A stretch of 64,000 nucleotides of DNA from Paraburkholderia acidisoli (GCF_009789675.1 NZ_CP046913.1:558001-622000), one strand, 5' to 3'. Positions 26,671-36,513 are shown, counted from the first letter of the stretch. Notes: generated from the letters alone by a model not told the origin. A program made the numbers and translations.

Positions 26671-27927
26671 TTAATTCCAAACGACGTTGCACCACCGATG
26701 AGCAAGATGCCGCGCAGAGTGATTTTTCGCAACGTGCTTGATGACTTCGAGACCCGCGTGCACGCGACGTGAATATTCGACGTGCGGATTTTGCACGAGA
26801 TTGACAAGTTCTTCGCTGGTACACGTCAAACTTGCGCAGTCGGCGTCGACGCCCTCGAACGTGATCTGTGTGCCCAAAGGCAACACGCCGAACGACATCG
26901 CTTCAAGGACCTTGGTCTTTACCCCGCCGCTGACGAACGAAGGAGCAAGCAAAATGCTCCCCGGCAGATAGGCGTCGGCGATATCGGCGACGAAGCCGTG
27001 GAACGTAACGTTATTCACCGTGCCGTACTGACCGTGTTGCTTGCCGTAGATATGCAATTCCGCATCGGGTTTCAGATTCGACCACAGCGCTAGCAGATAC
27101 TCGATCGACTTGCGGTTTTGCAGCAAGCTATCCGAGCCAATAAAAATAAAGCGCTGAAATTTCCCGAGTGCCGCGGGCGCTTCGATCGCGTCCATGTACG
27201 GCGGAATGGTTTCAACGGGCGCATTGGGGCAGTGCTCGATCAAATGAGCGGCATCTACTGACGAAACCAGCACGACGCTATCGCTCACCTTGCAGATCCG
27301 CTGTTCTTCGCGCCGGAGAGCGCGATACTCATACGCTTGAATCGAACGGGCGACGAGACCATCTAGAACGTAGCGCTGAAACCACGCGGGCACAAGCTGC
27401 TTAAGGTATCCCATCGAAATCGGCTCGCGCTCGCGCGCCAAGGCTTCGGTGCGGCGGGACATGAGATCGTCGAAGTCGCAGACGATTCGCAGGTTAGGGA
27501 AGCGGCGGCGCAAAGCCACCGCGTCGCCTCCGGACCGCACGCCGTCGAAATAGACAGTCTCGGGATTCAGCTCCTGCACGGCTTGCGAGATTTTCTGGAG
27601 CGACGAAGGACCTCTGAACAGCATGCTTTGCAGCGGCACCATTTGACCTTTCATCATCTGGCGAGCCGCCCACAGCGATGTCCGAGCAATGGCGCGCAGC
27701 GAGCGCCGCTCGAGCAACGAAGGCAAATGCAGTTGATGGACATCACCTCTGGCTTCGAGGCTGTTCAGGATGAACGCCATCGTTCGCTCCCGGCCGCTTC
27801 CGGCAAGCTTGGGAATACGCCGGGTACAGACCATCAAAACGCGCGGCTTTTGTGGGGTCGCAGCAGCGATGCCTACGCTCGGTCGCGTAATAGCGGATTC
27901 GAGCAGGTTGCCGGAAATCGTCGACAT
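26671..27927 (-). CDS. Glycosyltransferase family 4 / GT1-like (GT-B fold)
   Basis: 418 residues. N-terminal nucleotide-fold start PRVLMVCTRRIPKLAGSGRERTM. The C-terminal GT-B donor domain has FIFIGSDSLLQNRKSIEYLL, AELHIYGK, VTFHGFVADIADAYLPGSILLAPSFVSGGVKTKVLEAMSFGVLPLGT. The GGVKTKVLEAM segment is the usual donor-binding EX7E-like region. GC-rich again, unlike the genes just to the left. It is the last gene of the minus-strand heptose operon, 40 bases after the unrecognised gene. It could be the heptosyltransferase using the GDP-heptose made upstream; this is inference. Confidence 0.88.
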   Translation of the reverse strand: MSTISGNLLESAITRPSVGIAAATPQKPRVLMVCTRRIPKLAGSGRERTMAFILNSLEARGDVHQLHLPSLLERRSLRAIARTSLWAARQMMKGQMVPLQSMLFRGPSSLQKISQAVQELNPETVYFDGVRSGGDAVALRRRFPNLRIVCDFDDLMSRRTEALAREREPISMGYLKQLVPAWFQRYVLDGLVARSIQAYEYRALRREEQRICKVSDSVVLVSSVDAAHLIEHCPNAPVETIPPYMDAIEAPAALGKFQRFIFIGSDSLLQNRKSIEYLLALWSNLKPDAELHIYGKQHGQYGTVNNVTFHGFVADIADAYLPGSILLAPSFVSGGVKTKVLEAMSFGVLPLGTQITFEGVDADCASLTCTSEELVNLVQNPHVEYSRRVHAGLEVIKHVAKNHSARHLAHRWCNVVWN

Positions 27928-27967
27928 TACTTTTCAGCCTTGGTTGCGGTTACTGAGGTTCTGCGCT

Positions 27968-28831
27968 CTATCTGTTAAACGGCTTAAGAAGTATTTTCTT
28001 AAGGAAATGTGGCGCTCTGAGCCTAAGTTTTATGAAATTTGTGTTGAGCCGATCCGCAACGCGTAGCTTGGATAGACGCGCTTTTTGCGCTTCCGAAGCC
28101 GAAACGGAGATGTCTGCCACAATGAAATCCAACTGACGAAGCCGCGCGGGAAGACGATGTTCCAGGTAGATGCTCATTAGCTTCCGGTTTCGGGTATCGC
28201 GATCCAACTCACGGCCTGGAATAGCTTGATACCAACCTTTGAGCCAATGGGTCGGTCTGAGCCAGCTATCCACATCGGCGAGATAGCGTGCCGGCAGGCC
28301 AGGCAACACCGACTTCGAGAAGTTCTCGAAATTTTCTGGCTCTTCGTAAAATCTCACCTTGCTAAGTGTTCGCAGCGAAGCGCGAAGCGCAAACAACCAG
28401 GTCGACAGGTAACCGTCTTTTCCGGAGACTTGCTCGATGCCAGAACTGATCGGCATGCGCAGCCCGATGTACTCGTTGCTTTGCCCGTAATTCGACTTCA
28501 AATTGTCGAAGAGAATATTGAGCGACAAATGCGACAGCCATTTGATATGACTGCTTATCGCCGTGTCATTCAAGAAGACGAACGTCGCCGTATCGTCGTC
28601 TCCGAGTCCGGCAGCCTTCGCTGCTGCCGAGATTTTCCCCAAGCCTTCCTGATATCCCGAGAATTCCATCGCTTCGTTCGGGTTGGCGACGAAAGCGGCC
28701 GCTTCGGGCTGATCAGTGCGGACAATCTCGCAGTGCGTCGAATGTTGCGCCGCGAGCCGGCGGGCTAACTTCCGAACCGCGAATGAATGCCGGTCGCCAT
28801 ACTGCACGATAACGACGAAGCATTTATTCAT
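27968..28831 (-). CDS. Unrecognised protein, possible GT-A-like glycosyltransferase
   Basis: 287 residues from ATG 28831 (earlier in-frame starts exist up to 28903). I do not recognise the family. The first strand (KCFVVIVQYGD) looks like a nucleotide-binding start. FVFLNDTA near residue 90 and DGYLSTWLFALR near 140 resemble in pattern the ND and QS motifs of RgpF-like (rhamnan synthesis F) transferases. The C-terminal end is strongly basic (LRLRAPHFLKKILLKPFNR), suited to membrane contact. It lies 93 bases downstream of hddA and 40 upstream of the GT4 gene. A transferase for heptose or another sugar is the best guess. Confidence 0.6.
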   Translation of the reverse strand: MNKCFVVIVQYGDRHSFAVRKLARRLAAQHSTHCEIVRTDQPEAAAFVANPNEAMEFSGYQEGLGKISAAAKAAGLGDDDTATFVFLNDTAISSHIKWLSHLSLNILFDNLKSNYGQSNEYIGLRMPISSGIEQVSGKDGYLSTWLFALRASLRTLSKVRFYEEPENFENFSKSVLPGLPARYLADVDSWLRPTHWLKGWYQAIPGRELDRDTRNRKLMSIYLEHRLPARLRQLDFIVADISVSASEAQKARLSKLRVADRLNTNFIKLRLRAPHFLKKILLKPFNR

Positions 28832-28924
28832 CGAGCACTCGCAGGCAAGGCGCATCGGCACAATGGCTTCACTGCCGCGAGGCGCTTTTCGCTGCCACAA
28901 CAACGCGCCTGTTTATTCATGGCG

Positions 28925-29965
28925 TCAGTTCGTTATCGTCCAGGACTGCGCGCCCATGCCGGTAAAGTGAAAGTTCATGACCGAACCGGGGAATTTGGCG
29001 AGCTCGCGCAAAACGGACATGCGGCGTTTGGGCGGAACGAAGAACATCATGAAACCGCCGCCGCCAGCGCCGGAGATCTTGCCGGCGACCGCGCCAGCCG
29101 ATAGGGCAGCTTCGTGAACGGCGTCGATATCGGGATTGGAAATGCCTTGAGCCAACCGCTTTTTCGCAATCCACGAACGGCCCAGGATCGTTGCGTAGCG
29201 ATCCAGTCCACCACGCAGGATGGCCTCTTTCATTTCAACAGCGTCTTGCTTCAGTTCAAGCATTGCACCAACAGACTTGGTGTCGCCTGCGTTTGTATTG
29301 TCGATTTGACGTTGAATAATCGAGGCTGAAGACCTTGACTGGCCCGTGTAATAAAGAACCGTGGAAGCTTCCAGTTCATTGATGATCCAGTCTTTCACGC
29401 GCAGCGGATTGACGAGCACTCGATCATTTGCGTTGAATTCGATGAAATTGAAGCCGCCGAATGCCGCCGCATATTGATCCTGCTTGCCGCCGGCGAGCCC
29501 GAGATCGATTCGCTCGATTTCGAAGGCCAAATGGGCAATTTCATATTCGCCCAAGCCGAGTTGCAGCCATTCCGAGTAGGCCTGCAGAATACACACGATC
29601 ATCGTGGACGACGTACCGAGACCGGAACCCGCCGGTGCATCGGCGAACGTCGTCAGCTTGAGCGAGAGCGGCCGGCCGCCGTTGAATTGCTTGACGATGC
29701 GCCGGTAAATTCCGCGATGCAGCCGCAACGGATCTTCATCGGGCAAGTCGGCCGACGCCTCGAGATCGACGACTTCTTCGCGATCTTCCGAGTAGAAAAC
29801 GACTCGGCCGTCGTCACTCGGCTCGAGAATGGCCTGTGCGTAAAGATCGATCGTCGCGTTCAGTACACAGCCCCCGTGGCTGTCGCTGAATGGGCTGACG
29901 TCGGTACCGCCCCCGGCGAGTCCGAGGCGCAAAGGCGCTCTCGAACGAATTATCTTTTTGGTCAT
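28925..29965 (-). CDS. hddA: D-glycero-alpha-D-manno-heptose 7-phosphate kinase
   Basis: GHMP-family kinase, 346 residues. It phosphorylates D,D-heptose 7-phosphate at C1 in the alpha configuration, the GDP-heptose branch. Motifs: [18 protein letters not shown] at the N-terminus, the ATP loop [16 protein letters not shown] (about residues 105-120) and C-terminal [15 protein letters not shown]. Together with gmhA, hddC and gmhB beside it, this fixes the pathway as GDP-D-glycero-alpha-D-manno-heptose rather than the ADP-beta-heptose used for LPS core. GC content is normal for the chromosome. Confidence 0.93.
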   Translation of the reverse strand: MTKKIIRSRAPLRLGLAGGGTDVSPFSDSHGGCVLNATIDLYAQAILEPSDDGRVVFYSEDREEVVDLEASADLPDEDPLRLHRGIYRRIVKQFNGGRPLSLKLTTFADAPAGSGLGTSSTMIVCILQAYSEWLQLGLGEYEIAHLAFEIERIDLGLAGGKQDQYAAAFGGFNFIEFNANDRVLVNPLRVKDWIINELEASTVLYYTGQSRSSASIIQRQIDNTNAGDTKSVGAMLELKQDAVEMKEAILRGGLDRYATILGRSWIAKKRLAQGISNPDIDAVHEAALSAGAVAGKISGAGGGGFMMFFVPPKRRMSVLRELAKFPGSVMNFHFTGMGAQSWTITN

Positions 29966-30013
29966 GTTGTTCTAGGCTGAATGGCGCGCTCAAGCGCGCG
30001 ACTAAGGCAGATT

Positions 30014-30592
30014 TTATTGCCGCTCCAGAAACCAGTTCACTGCTTCGTGAAGATCTTTGGCGCGATGGTCGGCATGCTCGTTCGCGTCGGCAGGAAGCGC
30101 GTGTCCGGATTCGACGAGAATGTTGGTCGCCACGCCTGCGGCGCGCCCCGCGTCCGTATCGGAGATCTTGTCGCCAATGAGAACCGAGCGATCAACGCGC
30201 AGATTCAAGTCACGCACGGCTTGCTCGATCATGCCCGGGCCCGGCTTTCTGCAATGGCAGTCCACTGCGTACTCCGCGACTGTCCCTTCGGGATGATGAG
30301 GGCAGTGATACACGCGCTCGACTTGGATCTGCCGATCGTTGAATAGATCGAGCATGTGGCTGGTCAGACGCTGAAACTGTGCTTCGGTGTATTTGCCTTT
30401 TGCGATTCCGGCCTGATTCGTCACAACGACAATCGCATAGCCGGCGTCACGCAACGCGGCGAGGGCGTCAAATACGCCCGGCAAAATATGGAAGTCTTCT
30501 ATGCGGTGAACATAGTTGAGTTCGGCGTTGATGACGCCGTCCCGGTCAATGAAGGCCGCTCGCCGCGCTTCACCGGTTTCCATGGCGGGCAT
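30014..30592 (-). CDS. gmhB: D-glycero-D-manno-heptose 1,7-bisphosphate 7-phosphatase
   Basis: HAD-superfamily histidinol-phosphatase-type enzyme, about 192 residues. FIDRDGVIN holds the nucleophile Asp, VVVTNQAGI is motif II, CHCRKPGPGM carries the lysine and zinc-binding Cys/His cluster (CPHHPEG.....DCHC), and IGDKISDTDAGRAAG is motif IV. It removes the 7-phosphate before nucleotide transfer. The start is ATG 30592 or 30583; both lie inside the end of hddC, so translation is coupled. Confidence 0.92.
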   Translation of the reverse strand: MPAMETGEARRAAFIDRDGVINAELNYVHRIEDFHILPGVFDALAALRDAGYAIVVVTNQAGIAKGKYTEAQFQRLTSHMLDLFNDRQIQVERVYHCPHHPEGTVAEYAVDCHCRKPGPGMIEQAVRDLNLRVDRSVLIGDKISDTDAGRAAGVATNILVESGHALPADANEHADHRAKDLHEAVNWFLERQ

Positions 30593-31280
30593 TGAACAGG
30601 AAGTAGTCGTCCGGTACGCCGATATCGGTGAATTCGCCTTCCACTGCAAGACCCGTCAGGTTGCCGCGCTGGGCAAGCTTGGGCAAAACCACGGATTCCA
30701 GCGAGAACGCCGACGTGTTCTCCCAAGGAAGCGCATCGCTACACAGGCGATAAATACCGGCATTGATATAGCCCGCAGACGTCTGTCCTTTCTCCAGGAA
30801 GCCGGTCACCTTTCCCGTTGCGTCGATGTCGACGCCGCCGAATCGCGCGCGATTTTCCACGCGCGTGAGCGCCATGCGGAACAGTTCGCCGTTCGCACGG
30901 TTCAGCGAAGGCAGCATGCCTGACAGGTCGCCTTCCAGGTAGCTGTCGCCGTTGACGACCAGCGCTTCGTCGAGACCTTGCGTCTTGAAAGCATTCAAGA
31001 TCGCGCCCCCCGTACCGAGCAATTCTTCTTCGACGACATAGCGAATCGATGCGCCGACATTCAACGTGTCGAGCATGTCGATGATCTTGTCCGCCATGAA
31101 GCCGAGCGAAAGAACGACATCCGTCACGCCACTCGCGACGAGTTTTTCCACCAGAAGGGAAAGAAACGGTCTATCGCCAATCGGCGCGAGGCATTTGGGG
31201 CGATCGGCAATGACGCCGCGCAGGCGCGTGCCCAGCCCACCTGCAAGCACGATGCAGGTTTGCGAGTTCTTCAATGTCAT
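30570..31280 (-). CDS. hddC: D-glycero-alpha-D-manno-heptose 1-phosphate guanylyltransferase
   Basis: Nucleotidyltransferase of 236 residues forming GDP-D,D-heptose from GTP. Signature CIVLAGGLGTRLRGVIADRPKCLAPIGDRPFL, EEELLGTGGAILNAF, VVNGDSYLE (metal-binding Asp) and EFTDIGVPDDYFLF. It overlaps gmhA upstream by 4 bases (ATGA) and gmhB downstream by about 23 bases. Guanylyl rather than adenylyl specificity is inferred from the HddA partner. Confidence 0.9.
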   Translation of the reverse strand: MTLKNSQTCIVLAGGLGTRLRGVIADRPKCLAPIGDRPFLSLLVEKLVASGVTDVVLSLGFMADKIIDMLDTLNVGASIRYVVEEELLGTGGAILNAFKTQGLDEALVVNGDSYLEGDLSGMLPSLNRANGELFRMALTRVENRARFGGVDIDATGKVTGFLEKGQTSAGYINAGIYRLCSDALPWENTSAFSLESVVLPKLAQRGNLTGLAVEGEFTDIGVPDDYFLFNARHGNR

Positions 31281-31888
31281 TGCGGAGCGAACTCGCCGAA
31301 AATATCCAGTTCAACGTGCGCGCACAGCATGTGGCCGATGAGAATGTGGCATTCCTGAATGCGCGGCGTATGCGCGGACGGCGCGCGGAGAACGTGATCG
31401 ACACCGTTGAGATCGCCATTCAAACCGCAGAGCGCGACAGACGTCACGCCAAGGTCTTTGCACACTTCGAACGCGGCGAGAATGTTTTTGGAGCGACCTG
31501 ACGTCGTGATCCCGACGAACATGTCGCCGGCACGTGCTTGCGCTTCGAGCTGACGGCGAAACAGTTTTTCGTAGCCGTAATCGTTACCGATTGCGGTCAG
31601 CATCGACGTATCGGTCGACAGCGAAAGCGAGGGGAGCCCGGGACGGTCGAATTCGAAGCGGCTGACGAACTCGGCAGCCAAATGCTGCGCGTCCGCCGCG
31701 CTGCCGCCGTTGCCGGCGAAAATAACGCGATTGCCCCGTTTGAACGTTTCCGTCATCGCTTCGGCAACGGTAACGATTTTTCGCAGCGTCGGCTCATCTG
31801 CAAGCAGCGCCTTTTTAGCCGCGATGGAATCTTCAATACCGTCTTTTAATTGCTGAAGCGCGGTCTCTGTTGCGTTCACGTGTGACAT
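31277..31888 (-). CDS. gmhA: Sedoheptulose 7-phosphate isomerase
   Basis: 203 residues, SIS fold. Converts sedoheptulose 7-phosphate to D-glycero-D-manno-heptose 7-phosphate, the first step of heptose nucleotide synthesis. FAGNGGSAADAQHLAAEFV is the phosphate/active-site loop, with SLSTDTSMLTAIGNDYGYE and GITTSGRSKNILAAF following. ATG 31888 starts at MSHVNATE; the longer upstream frame is Cys/Arg-rich and unlike the family. First gene of the minus-strand operon gmhA-hddC-gmhB-hddA-unknown-GT4. A second, core-LPS gmhA would be expected elsewhere in the genome. Confidence 0.94.
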   Translation of the reverse strand: MSHVNATETALQQLKDGIEDSIAAKKALLADEPTLRKIVTVAEAMTETFKRGNRVIFAGNGGSAADAQHLAAEFVSRFEFDRPGLPSLSLSTDTSMLTAIGNDYGYEKLFRRQLEAQARAGDMFVGITTSGRSKNILAAFEVCKDLGVTSVALCGLNGDLNGVDHVLRAPSAHTPRIQECHILIGHMLCAHVELDIFGEFAPQ

Positions 31889-32272
31889 TTTATTCTTCGC
31901 TAAGCCAAAAAATTGCGTATCGCATAAATTCGTGACAGATATCCCCAGGCAGCAGGCCGATCCGACGTCGATACACATCCCCGTTTTGAAACTGGACTGA
32001 CGGAATATTCTTACGCGGCAGCTATTCTGCCCTCGACGGTGGCGACACACAAGGGCCGTACTGCGTGCGCACAACAGTGTGAGTGTGCGGAGGTGGATCG
32101 GTAAGTCCCTGAAAAAGTGGGCAAACGCCGGATCACCACAGTGCGTCACCTAGCTGTCGACGCCAGCGCGGAGAAGATGAAACCTGTGTGACTTTGGTGT
32201 GGAAATTTGAGCGTTGAGATGGTCAACCGGATGCTATACTGCCGCGCAAAAATTGAGAGTGCCTCGGGGAAA
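31889..32272. other. Divergent intergenic region, heptose operon / acyltransferase
   Basis: 384 bases without a gene. They should carry the promoter of the gmhA operon (minus) and that of the acyltransferase gene (plus). The only site I can name is the extended -10 promoter near the right end. Confidence 0.6.
32214..32240 (+). promoter_or_regulatory. Extended -10 promoter of the acyltransferase gene
   Basis: TGCTATACT (32232-32240) is an extended -10 box. TTGAGA at 32214-32219 is a weak -35 with a short 15-base spacer. The ATG follows at 32273, giving a leader of about 26 bases. Confidence 0.5.
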
Positions 32273-33298
32273 ATGAAGGTCAATCACATCACGACGTTGG
32301 ACGCAGTGCGTTTCGCCGCTGCGCTTTGGGTGCTGTCGTTCCATTACACGGCAACGGAGTTCGTCACCGCCGCCGCACCGTTCACAAAATACGGGTTTCT
32401 TGGTGTTCCGCTTTTTTTCATGATCAGCGGCTATGTGATCGCGCTTAGCCTTGCTTCTTCCAGTTCGCCTCAACGATTTTTGGTAAATAGACTTTTCCGG
32501 CTCTACCCTGCATTCGTTGTTTGCTCAGTGATCACTATCGTGTATGTGGCAGTATTTTCGGGCATGCCACACTTTACACTGAAGGAAATCGCTCTTAATG
32601 CAACGATGATGGGCGAGGGTTTGAATATACGACTCATTAACGGCGCGTATTGGTCGCTGACTGTCGAGTGGCTTTTTTATCTGATGATGGCGGGAGTTTT
32701 TGCGACAATCGGAGTGCGACGTTTGTCGGTCTTCCTGTGGTTGTGGCTGGCACTTTCCGTTTTTCAAATATTCTTTGACGTGAGTTTGCTGAAAAAATTG
32801 TTCGTGCTTCGCTACGCACCGTTTTTCGTAGGTGGAGCATCTTTCTATCTGATCGCTCATAGCGATCGAAAGGCACTCTCTCATTGGCTGTTGTGTGTTG
32901 TCAGTTTTCCAGTCTCATGCTATTGGGCAATTGAGAAAGCACAAGGCATCCCCGATGTTGGCACTTTTAATTTCTTTGCCATGATTGCGTGCGTTGCTGC
33001 ATTTTATATGCTGATGGGAAATCTGGGCCGTACGCCTGATTTCCTTAGCCGCCACAAAGGATTTTTTGGACTCGCCGGAAGGACGAGTTATCCCCTTTAT
33101 CTAATTCACGAGACGATTGGCGTGGATATTCTTAATAAATTTAATATGCACGGTCTGGCTGGTGCGGGTTTTATTCTCGCTATTACCGTTGCAGCAGTTT
33201 GCGTCGCAATTGTTATTAGTGAATACATCGAGCGACCGGTTATCGCGCTACTCAAGCGCTCGGTGGCGCTACACCGTCCTACTCCGTCTGTGACTTAA
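32273..33298 (+). CDS. Acyltransferase family 3 membrane protein (OafA/WecH-like)
   Basis: 341 residues, about 10 hydrophobic segments. Expected to move an acyl group (acetyl in most studied members) to sugars of the surface polysaccharide. Family marks: ITTLDAVRFAAALWVLSFHY with the conserved His, GFLGVPLFFMISGYVI, RFLVNRLFRLYPAF, WSLTVEWLFYL and YPLYLIHETIG. ATG 32273 is preferred since homology starts at MKVNHITTLDA; an upstream in-frame start at 32207 overlaps the promoter. Monocistronic right end of the polysaccharide locus; 241 bases without a clear gene follow. Confidence 0.9.
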   Translation: MKVNHITTLDAVRFAAALWVLSFHYTATEFVTAAAPFTKYGFLGVPLFFMISGYVIALSLASSSSPQRFLVNRLFRLYPAFVVCSVITIVYVAVFSGMPHFTLKEIALNATMMGEGLNIRLINGAYWSLTVEWLFYLMMAGVFATIGVRRLSVFLWLWLALSVFQIFFDVSLLKKLFVLRYAPFFVGGASFYLIAHSDRKALSHWLLCVVSFPVSCYWAIEKAQGIPDVGTFNFFAMIACVAAFYMLMGNLGRTPDFLSRHKGFFGLAGRTSYPLYLIHETIGVDILNKFNMHGLAGAGFILAITVAAVCVAIVISEYIERPVIALLKRSVALHRPTPSVT

Positions 33299-33539
33299 CA
33301 GTGATGTGATTCTGCTGTGAAAAGTCGAAAATTACGCTCTTACAAGGGCTGATGGCAGCGGATTTATTCCAATCTATTGAGATTGGCGCAGTTCAAAAAA
33401 CTGCGCCGCCGAGATCAAGCGTAATTTAATAAATATGACTTAATTTGATCTGTCTTACGAGCGCTTCAAGTTGATTGGGTTTCCCCTCAAGTCTTCGACG
33501 GCAAAAATACGTCAAGCAATTTGGGGCACTGTGGCCAAC

Positions 33540-34511
33540 TCACAACCCCGTCCGAACCCCCCAAAGCTCCGGAAACAACACCACATCCAGCATCTTCCTC
33601 AGATACTGCGCGCCATTCGTCCCGCCGGTCCCCTGCTTGAACCCAATAATCCGCTCAACCGTAGTGACATGCCTGAACCGCCACTGCCTGAATGCATCCT
33701 CGAGATCCACCAGCTCTTCGGCCATTTCATAAAGATCCCAATACTGCGTCGGGTTCCGATACACCTCGAGCCACGCCGCCTCAACCGAAGCATCATGCGC
33801 CATCGGCAGCGACCAATCGCGAGCCAGCCGCTCAGGCGCAATAGCAAACCCTCGTCTCGCCAGCAACCTCACCACTTCGTCATAAAACGAAGGCGCTTCC
33901 AACGTCGCCTTAACCTGCGCATGAATCTCCGCACGGTGCTCATGCGGCTTCAACATCTGCGCATTCTTGTTGCCCAGCAGAAACTCGATCTGCCGATACT
34001 GATAAGACTGGAACCCGGAAGAAGCGCCCAGATAAGGCCGCATCGCCGTGTACTCGGAAGGTGTCATGGTCGACAACACATTCCACGCCTGCACAAGTTG
34101 CTCCATGATCCGCGACACACGCGCGAGCTGCTTGAACGCCGGCGGCAACGCATCGTTGTGCACGTTCGCGAGCGCCGCGCGAAGCTCGTAAAGCGCGAGC
34201 TTCATCCACAACTCACTCGTTTGATGCTGCACGATAAACAGCATCTCGTTGTGATCGGGCGATAACGGATGCTGTGCATTCAGCACCGATTCGAGCGCCA
34301 GATAATCGCCATAACTCATCGACTTCGAAAAATCGAGTTGCGCGTCGTGCCAGCCATCGCCTTGTTCGGCAGCGCCCGCATCGGTGGCTTCGCTCGCAGC
34401 GGAAGCGGCAGCAGGCGCCGCCGAGCCGTGCCCAAACGGACAGCCACCGCGCGGCGCGGCATCGTTACCGTTCGACTCCGGCATCCCCGGAACTTGCATA
34501 TGATCGTTCAT
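33540..34511 (-). CDS. kynA: Tryptophan 2,3-dioxygenase
   Basis: Haem enzyme opening the tryptophan ring to N-formylkynurenine, first step of the kynurenine route. 323 residues. The N-terminal ~50 are low-complexity; then [31 protein letters not shown] (His and substrate loop), [19 protein letters not shown] and [24 protein letters not shown] (haem-ligand His region). Start is ATG 34511, 7 bases after GAGGAG; a TTG two codons upstream is less well spaced. Last gene of kynB-kynU-kynA, 11 bases after kynU. Confidence 0.96.
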   Translation of the reverse strand: MNDHMQVPGMPESNGNDAAPRGGCPFGHGSAAPAAASAASEATDAGAAEQGDGWHDAQLDFSKSMSYGDYLALESVLNAQHPLSPDHNEMLFIVQHQTSELWMKLALYELRAALANVHNDALPPAFKQLARVSRIMEQLVQAWNVLSTMTPSEYTAMRPYLGASSGFQSYQYRQIEFLLGNKNAQMLKPHEHRAEIHAQVKATLEAPSFYDEVVRLLARRGFAIAPERLARDWSLPMAHDASVEAAWLEVYRNPTQYWDLYEMAEELVDLEDAFRQWRFRHVTTVERIIGFKQGTGGTNGAQYLRKMLDVVLFPELWGVRTGL

Positions 34512-34522
34512 CGACAAACTCC

Positions 34523-35773
34523 TCAGGTAACCGCGCCACGCGCTGCGAATTCGGGCTTACGCCACTGCTCGGTCGCGAGCACGTCACGCAGCGTTTCCAC
34601 GGCGTCCCACACATCCACGTAACGCAGATACAGCGGCGTAAAGCCGAAGCGCAGCACGCGCGGCTCGCGATAATCGCCGATCACGCCGCGCGCGATCAAC
34701 GCCTGCATCACCTCGAAACCGTGCGGATGCTCGAAGCTCACGTGCGAGCCGCGCGGTGCGTGATCGCGCGGCGTCACGAGCGTGAGGTCGAATTCCTTGC
34801 AACGCGTCTCGACCAGTTCGATAAACAGATCCGTCAACGCGAGCGACTTGCGGCGCACGGCCTGCATGTCGGTTTGCAGAAACACGTCGAGACCGCATTC
34901 CACGAGCGCCATCGAAACGATCGGCTGCGTGCCGCAGAGGAAGCGGCCGATGCCGTCGTCGGGGCGATATTCCGGGTTCATCTCGAACGGCTTGCGGTGA
35001 CCCCACCAGCCCGAAAGCGGCTGCGAAAACGCATTCTGATGGCGCTTGGGCACCCACACGAAACCCGGCGAACCCGGACCGCCATTCAGGTACTTGTACG
35101 TGCAACCCACCGCGTAATCCGCGTTGGCGCCGTTCAGGTCCACGGGCACCGCGCCCGCCGAATGCGCGAGATCCCACAGCGCGAGCGCGCCTTGCGCGTG
35201 AATGTGCTCGGTGAGCGCGCGCATGTCGTGCATCTCGCCGGTGCGGTAGTTCACGTGCGTGATCATCGCCACGGCCACGTCGTCGCGAATCGCCGCGGGC
35301 AGTTCCGCAGGGTCATCCACGAGACGAAGTTCATAACCGCGATCGAGTTGCTCGATCAGGCCTTGCGCGATGTACAGATCGCTCGGGAAATTCGAGCGCT
35401 CGGACACGATCACGCGGCGCTTCGGGTCGCGCGCGTTCTGCACGCGCAGCGCGGCGGAAAGCGCCTTGAACAGGTTGATCGAAATGGTATCGGTGACAAC
35501 GACTTCGTCGTCTTCCGCGCCGATCAGCGTCGCCAGCTTGTTGCCCAGGCGGCGCGGCATCGCGAACCAGCCCGCGCTGTTCCAGCTGCGGATCAAACCG
35601 TCGCCCCATTCGCCGGCAATCACGGCTTGCGCGCGCGCGGCCGCGGCCGATGGCGGCACGCCGAGCGAGTTGCCGTCGAGATAAATCGTGTCGGCGGCGA
35701 GCGTGAATTGCTCGCGCAGCGCGGCGAGCGGGTCGGCGCTATCGAGCGCGAGAGCTTCGTTACGGTCGTTCAT
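34523..35773 (-). CDS. kynU: Kynureninase
   Basis: PLP enzyme cleaving kynurenine to anthranilate and alanine; 416 residues. Blocks: [55 protein letters not shown], and the PLP-lysine segment [19 protein letters not shown], followed by [12 protein letters not shown] 35773 (MNDRNEAL) matches the family start; the upstream frame is Cys/Ser-rich and unlike it. Middle gene of the kynBUA operon. With kynA and kynB it takes tryptophan to anthranilate. Confidence 0.97.
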   Translation of the reverse strand: MNDRNEALALDSADPLAALREQFTLAADTIYLDGNSLGVPPSAAAARAQAVIAGEWGDGLIRSWNSAGWFAMPRRLGNKLATLIGAEDDEVVVTDTISINLFKALSAALRVQNARDPKRRVIVSERSNFPSDLYIAQGLIEQLDRGYELRLVDDPAELPAAIRDDVAVAMITHVNYRTGEMHDMRALTEHIHAQGALALWDLAHSAGAVPVDLNGANADYAVGCTYKYLNGGPGSPGFVWVPKRHQNAFSQPLSGWWGHRKPFEMNPEYRPDDGIGRFLCGTQPIVSMALVECGLDVFLQTDMQAVRRKSLALTDLFIELVETRCKEFDLTLVTPRDHAPRGSHVSFEHPHGFEVMQALIARGVIGDYREPRVLRFGFTPLYLRYVDVWDAVETLRDVLATEQWRKPEFAARGAVT

Positions 35774-35813
35774 GAGCGATATCGTCAGGGATGTCGAAAA
35801 TGTCGAAAAAGAA

Positions 35814-36443
35814 TCAAGGCAACGCACGCAGCACGGCGCGCACGGGGCTCGCATCGAGCGTGGCGAACTTGAGCGGCAGCGCGATCAGTTCGTAGTCGCC
35901 GGGCGCGATCGCATCGAGCACGACGCCTTCGAGAATCGCCATGCGATGCGCGCGAATGCGGTGATGCGCGTCCATCGTTTTGGATTCCTGCGGATCGAGC
36001 GAGGGCGTGTCGATACCGATCAGCTTCACGCCGTGCGAAGCCAGCAAATCGATCGTCTCGGGCGCCACGGCGCAAAACGCGCTGTCCCAGCGGTCCTGCG
36101 GCACGTTCGCATAAGTGCGCAACAAAATGCGCGGCGGGATGCCGTCGAGCGCGTTTTCCACGTGTTCGGGCAGCACCAGCGGCGCCGCGCCGATGCAATG
36201 AATCACGCGGCATACACCGATATACGTCTCGAGCGGCACGGCGCCGATCGGTGCGCCTTCGGCGTCGTAGTGGAGCGGGGCGTCGGTGTGAGCGCCCGTG
36301 TGTGGCGAAAGCGTCACACGCGCCACGTTCACGGGCGAGCCGGCTTCCATGCGCCAGACGCGCTCCACGCCAACCGGCGTATCGCCCGGCCAGACGGGCG
36401 TTTCAGGCTGTATCGACGGGGAAATGTCCCAGATCGGAGTCAT
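35814..36443 (-). CDS. kynB: Kynurenine formamidase
   Basis: Metal-dependent cyclase-type hydrolase of 209 residues; deformylates N-formylkynurenine. [17 protein letters not shown] at the start, then the metal-binding [13 protein letters not shown] and [12 protein letters not shown]. The ATG at 36443 fits the family start; the frame extends to 36533 without homology. First gene of the operon, divergent from the Lrp-type regulator across 141 bases. Confidence 0.96.
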   Translation of the reverse strand: MTPIWDISPSIQPETPVWPGDTPVGVERVWRMEAGSPVNVARVTLSPHTGAHTDAPLHYDAEGAPIGAVPLETYIGVCRVIHCIGAAPLVLPEHVENALDGIPPRILLRTYANVPQDRWDSAFCAVAPETIDLLASHGVKLIGIDTPSLDPQESKTMDAHHRIRAHRMAILEGVVLDAIAPGDYELIALPLKFATLDASPVRAVLRALP

Positions 36444-36513
36444 GTCAAGAAAGGTTCTCGTGGTTCTTGCACAGGGGATCTTCGAATGATAGGCAAGCCT
36501 ACGTGAAATGTGC

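Noticed and set aside
32207..32272. Longer start for the acyltransferase
   Set aside because: It would place the extended -10 promoter inside the gene; homology begins at the later ATG 32273.
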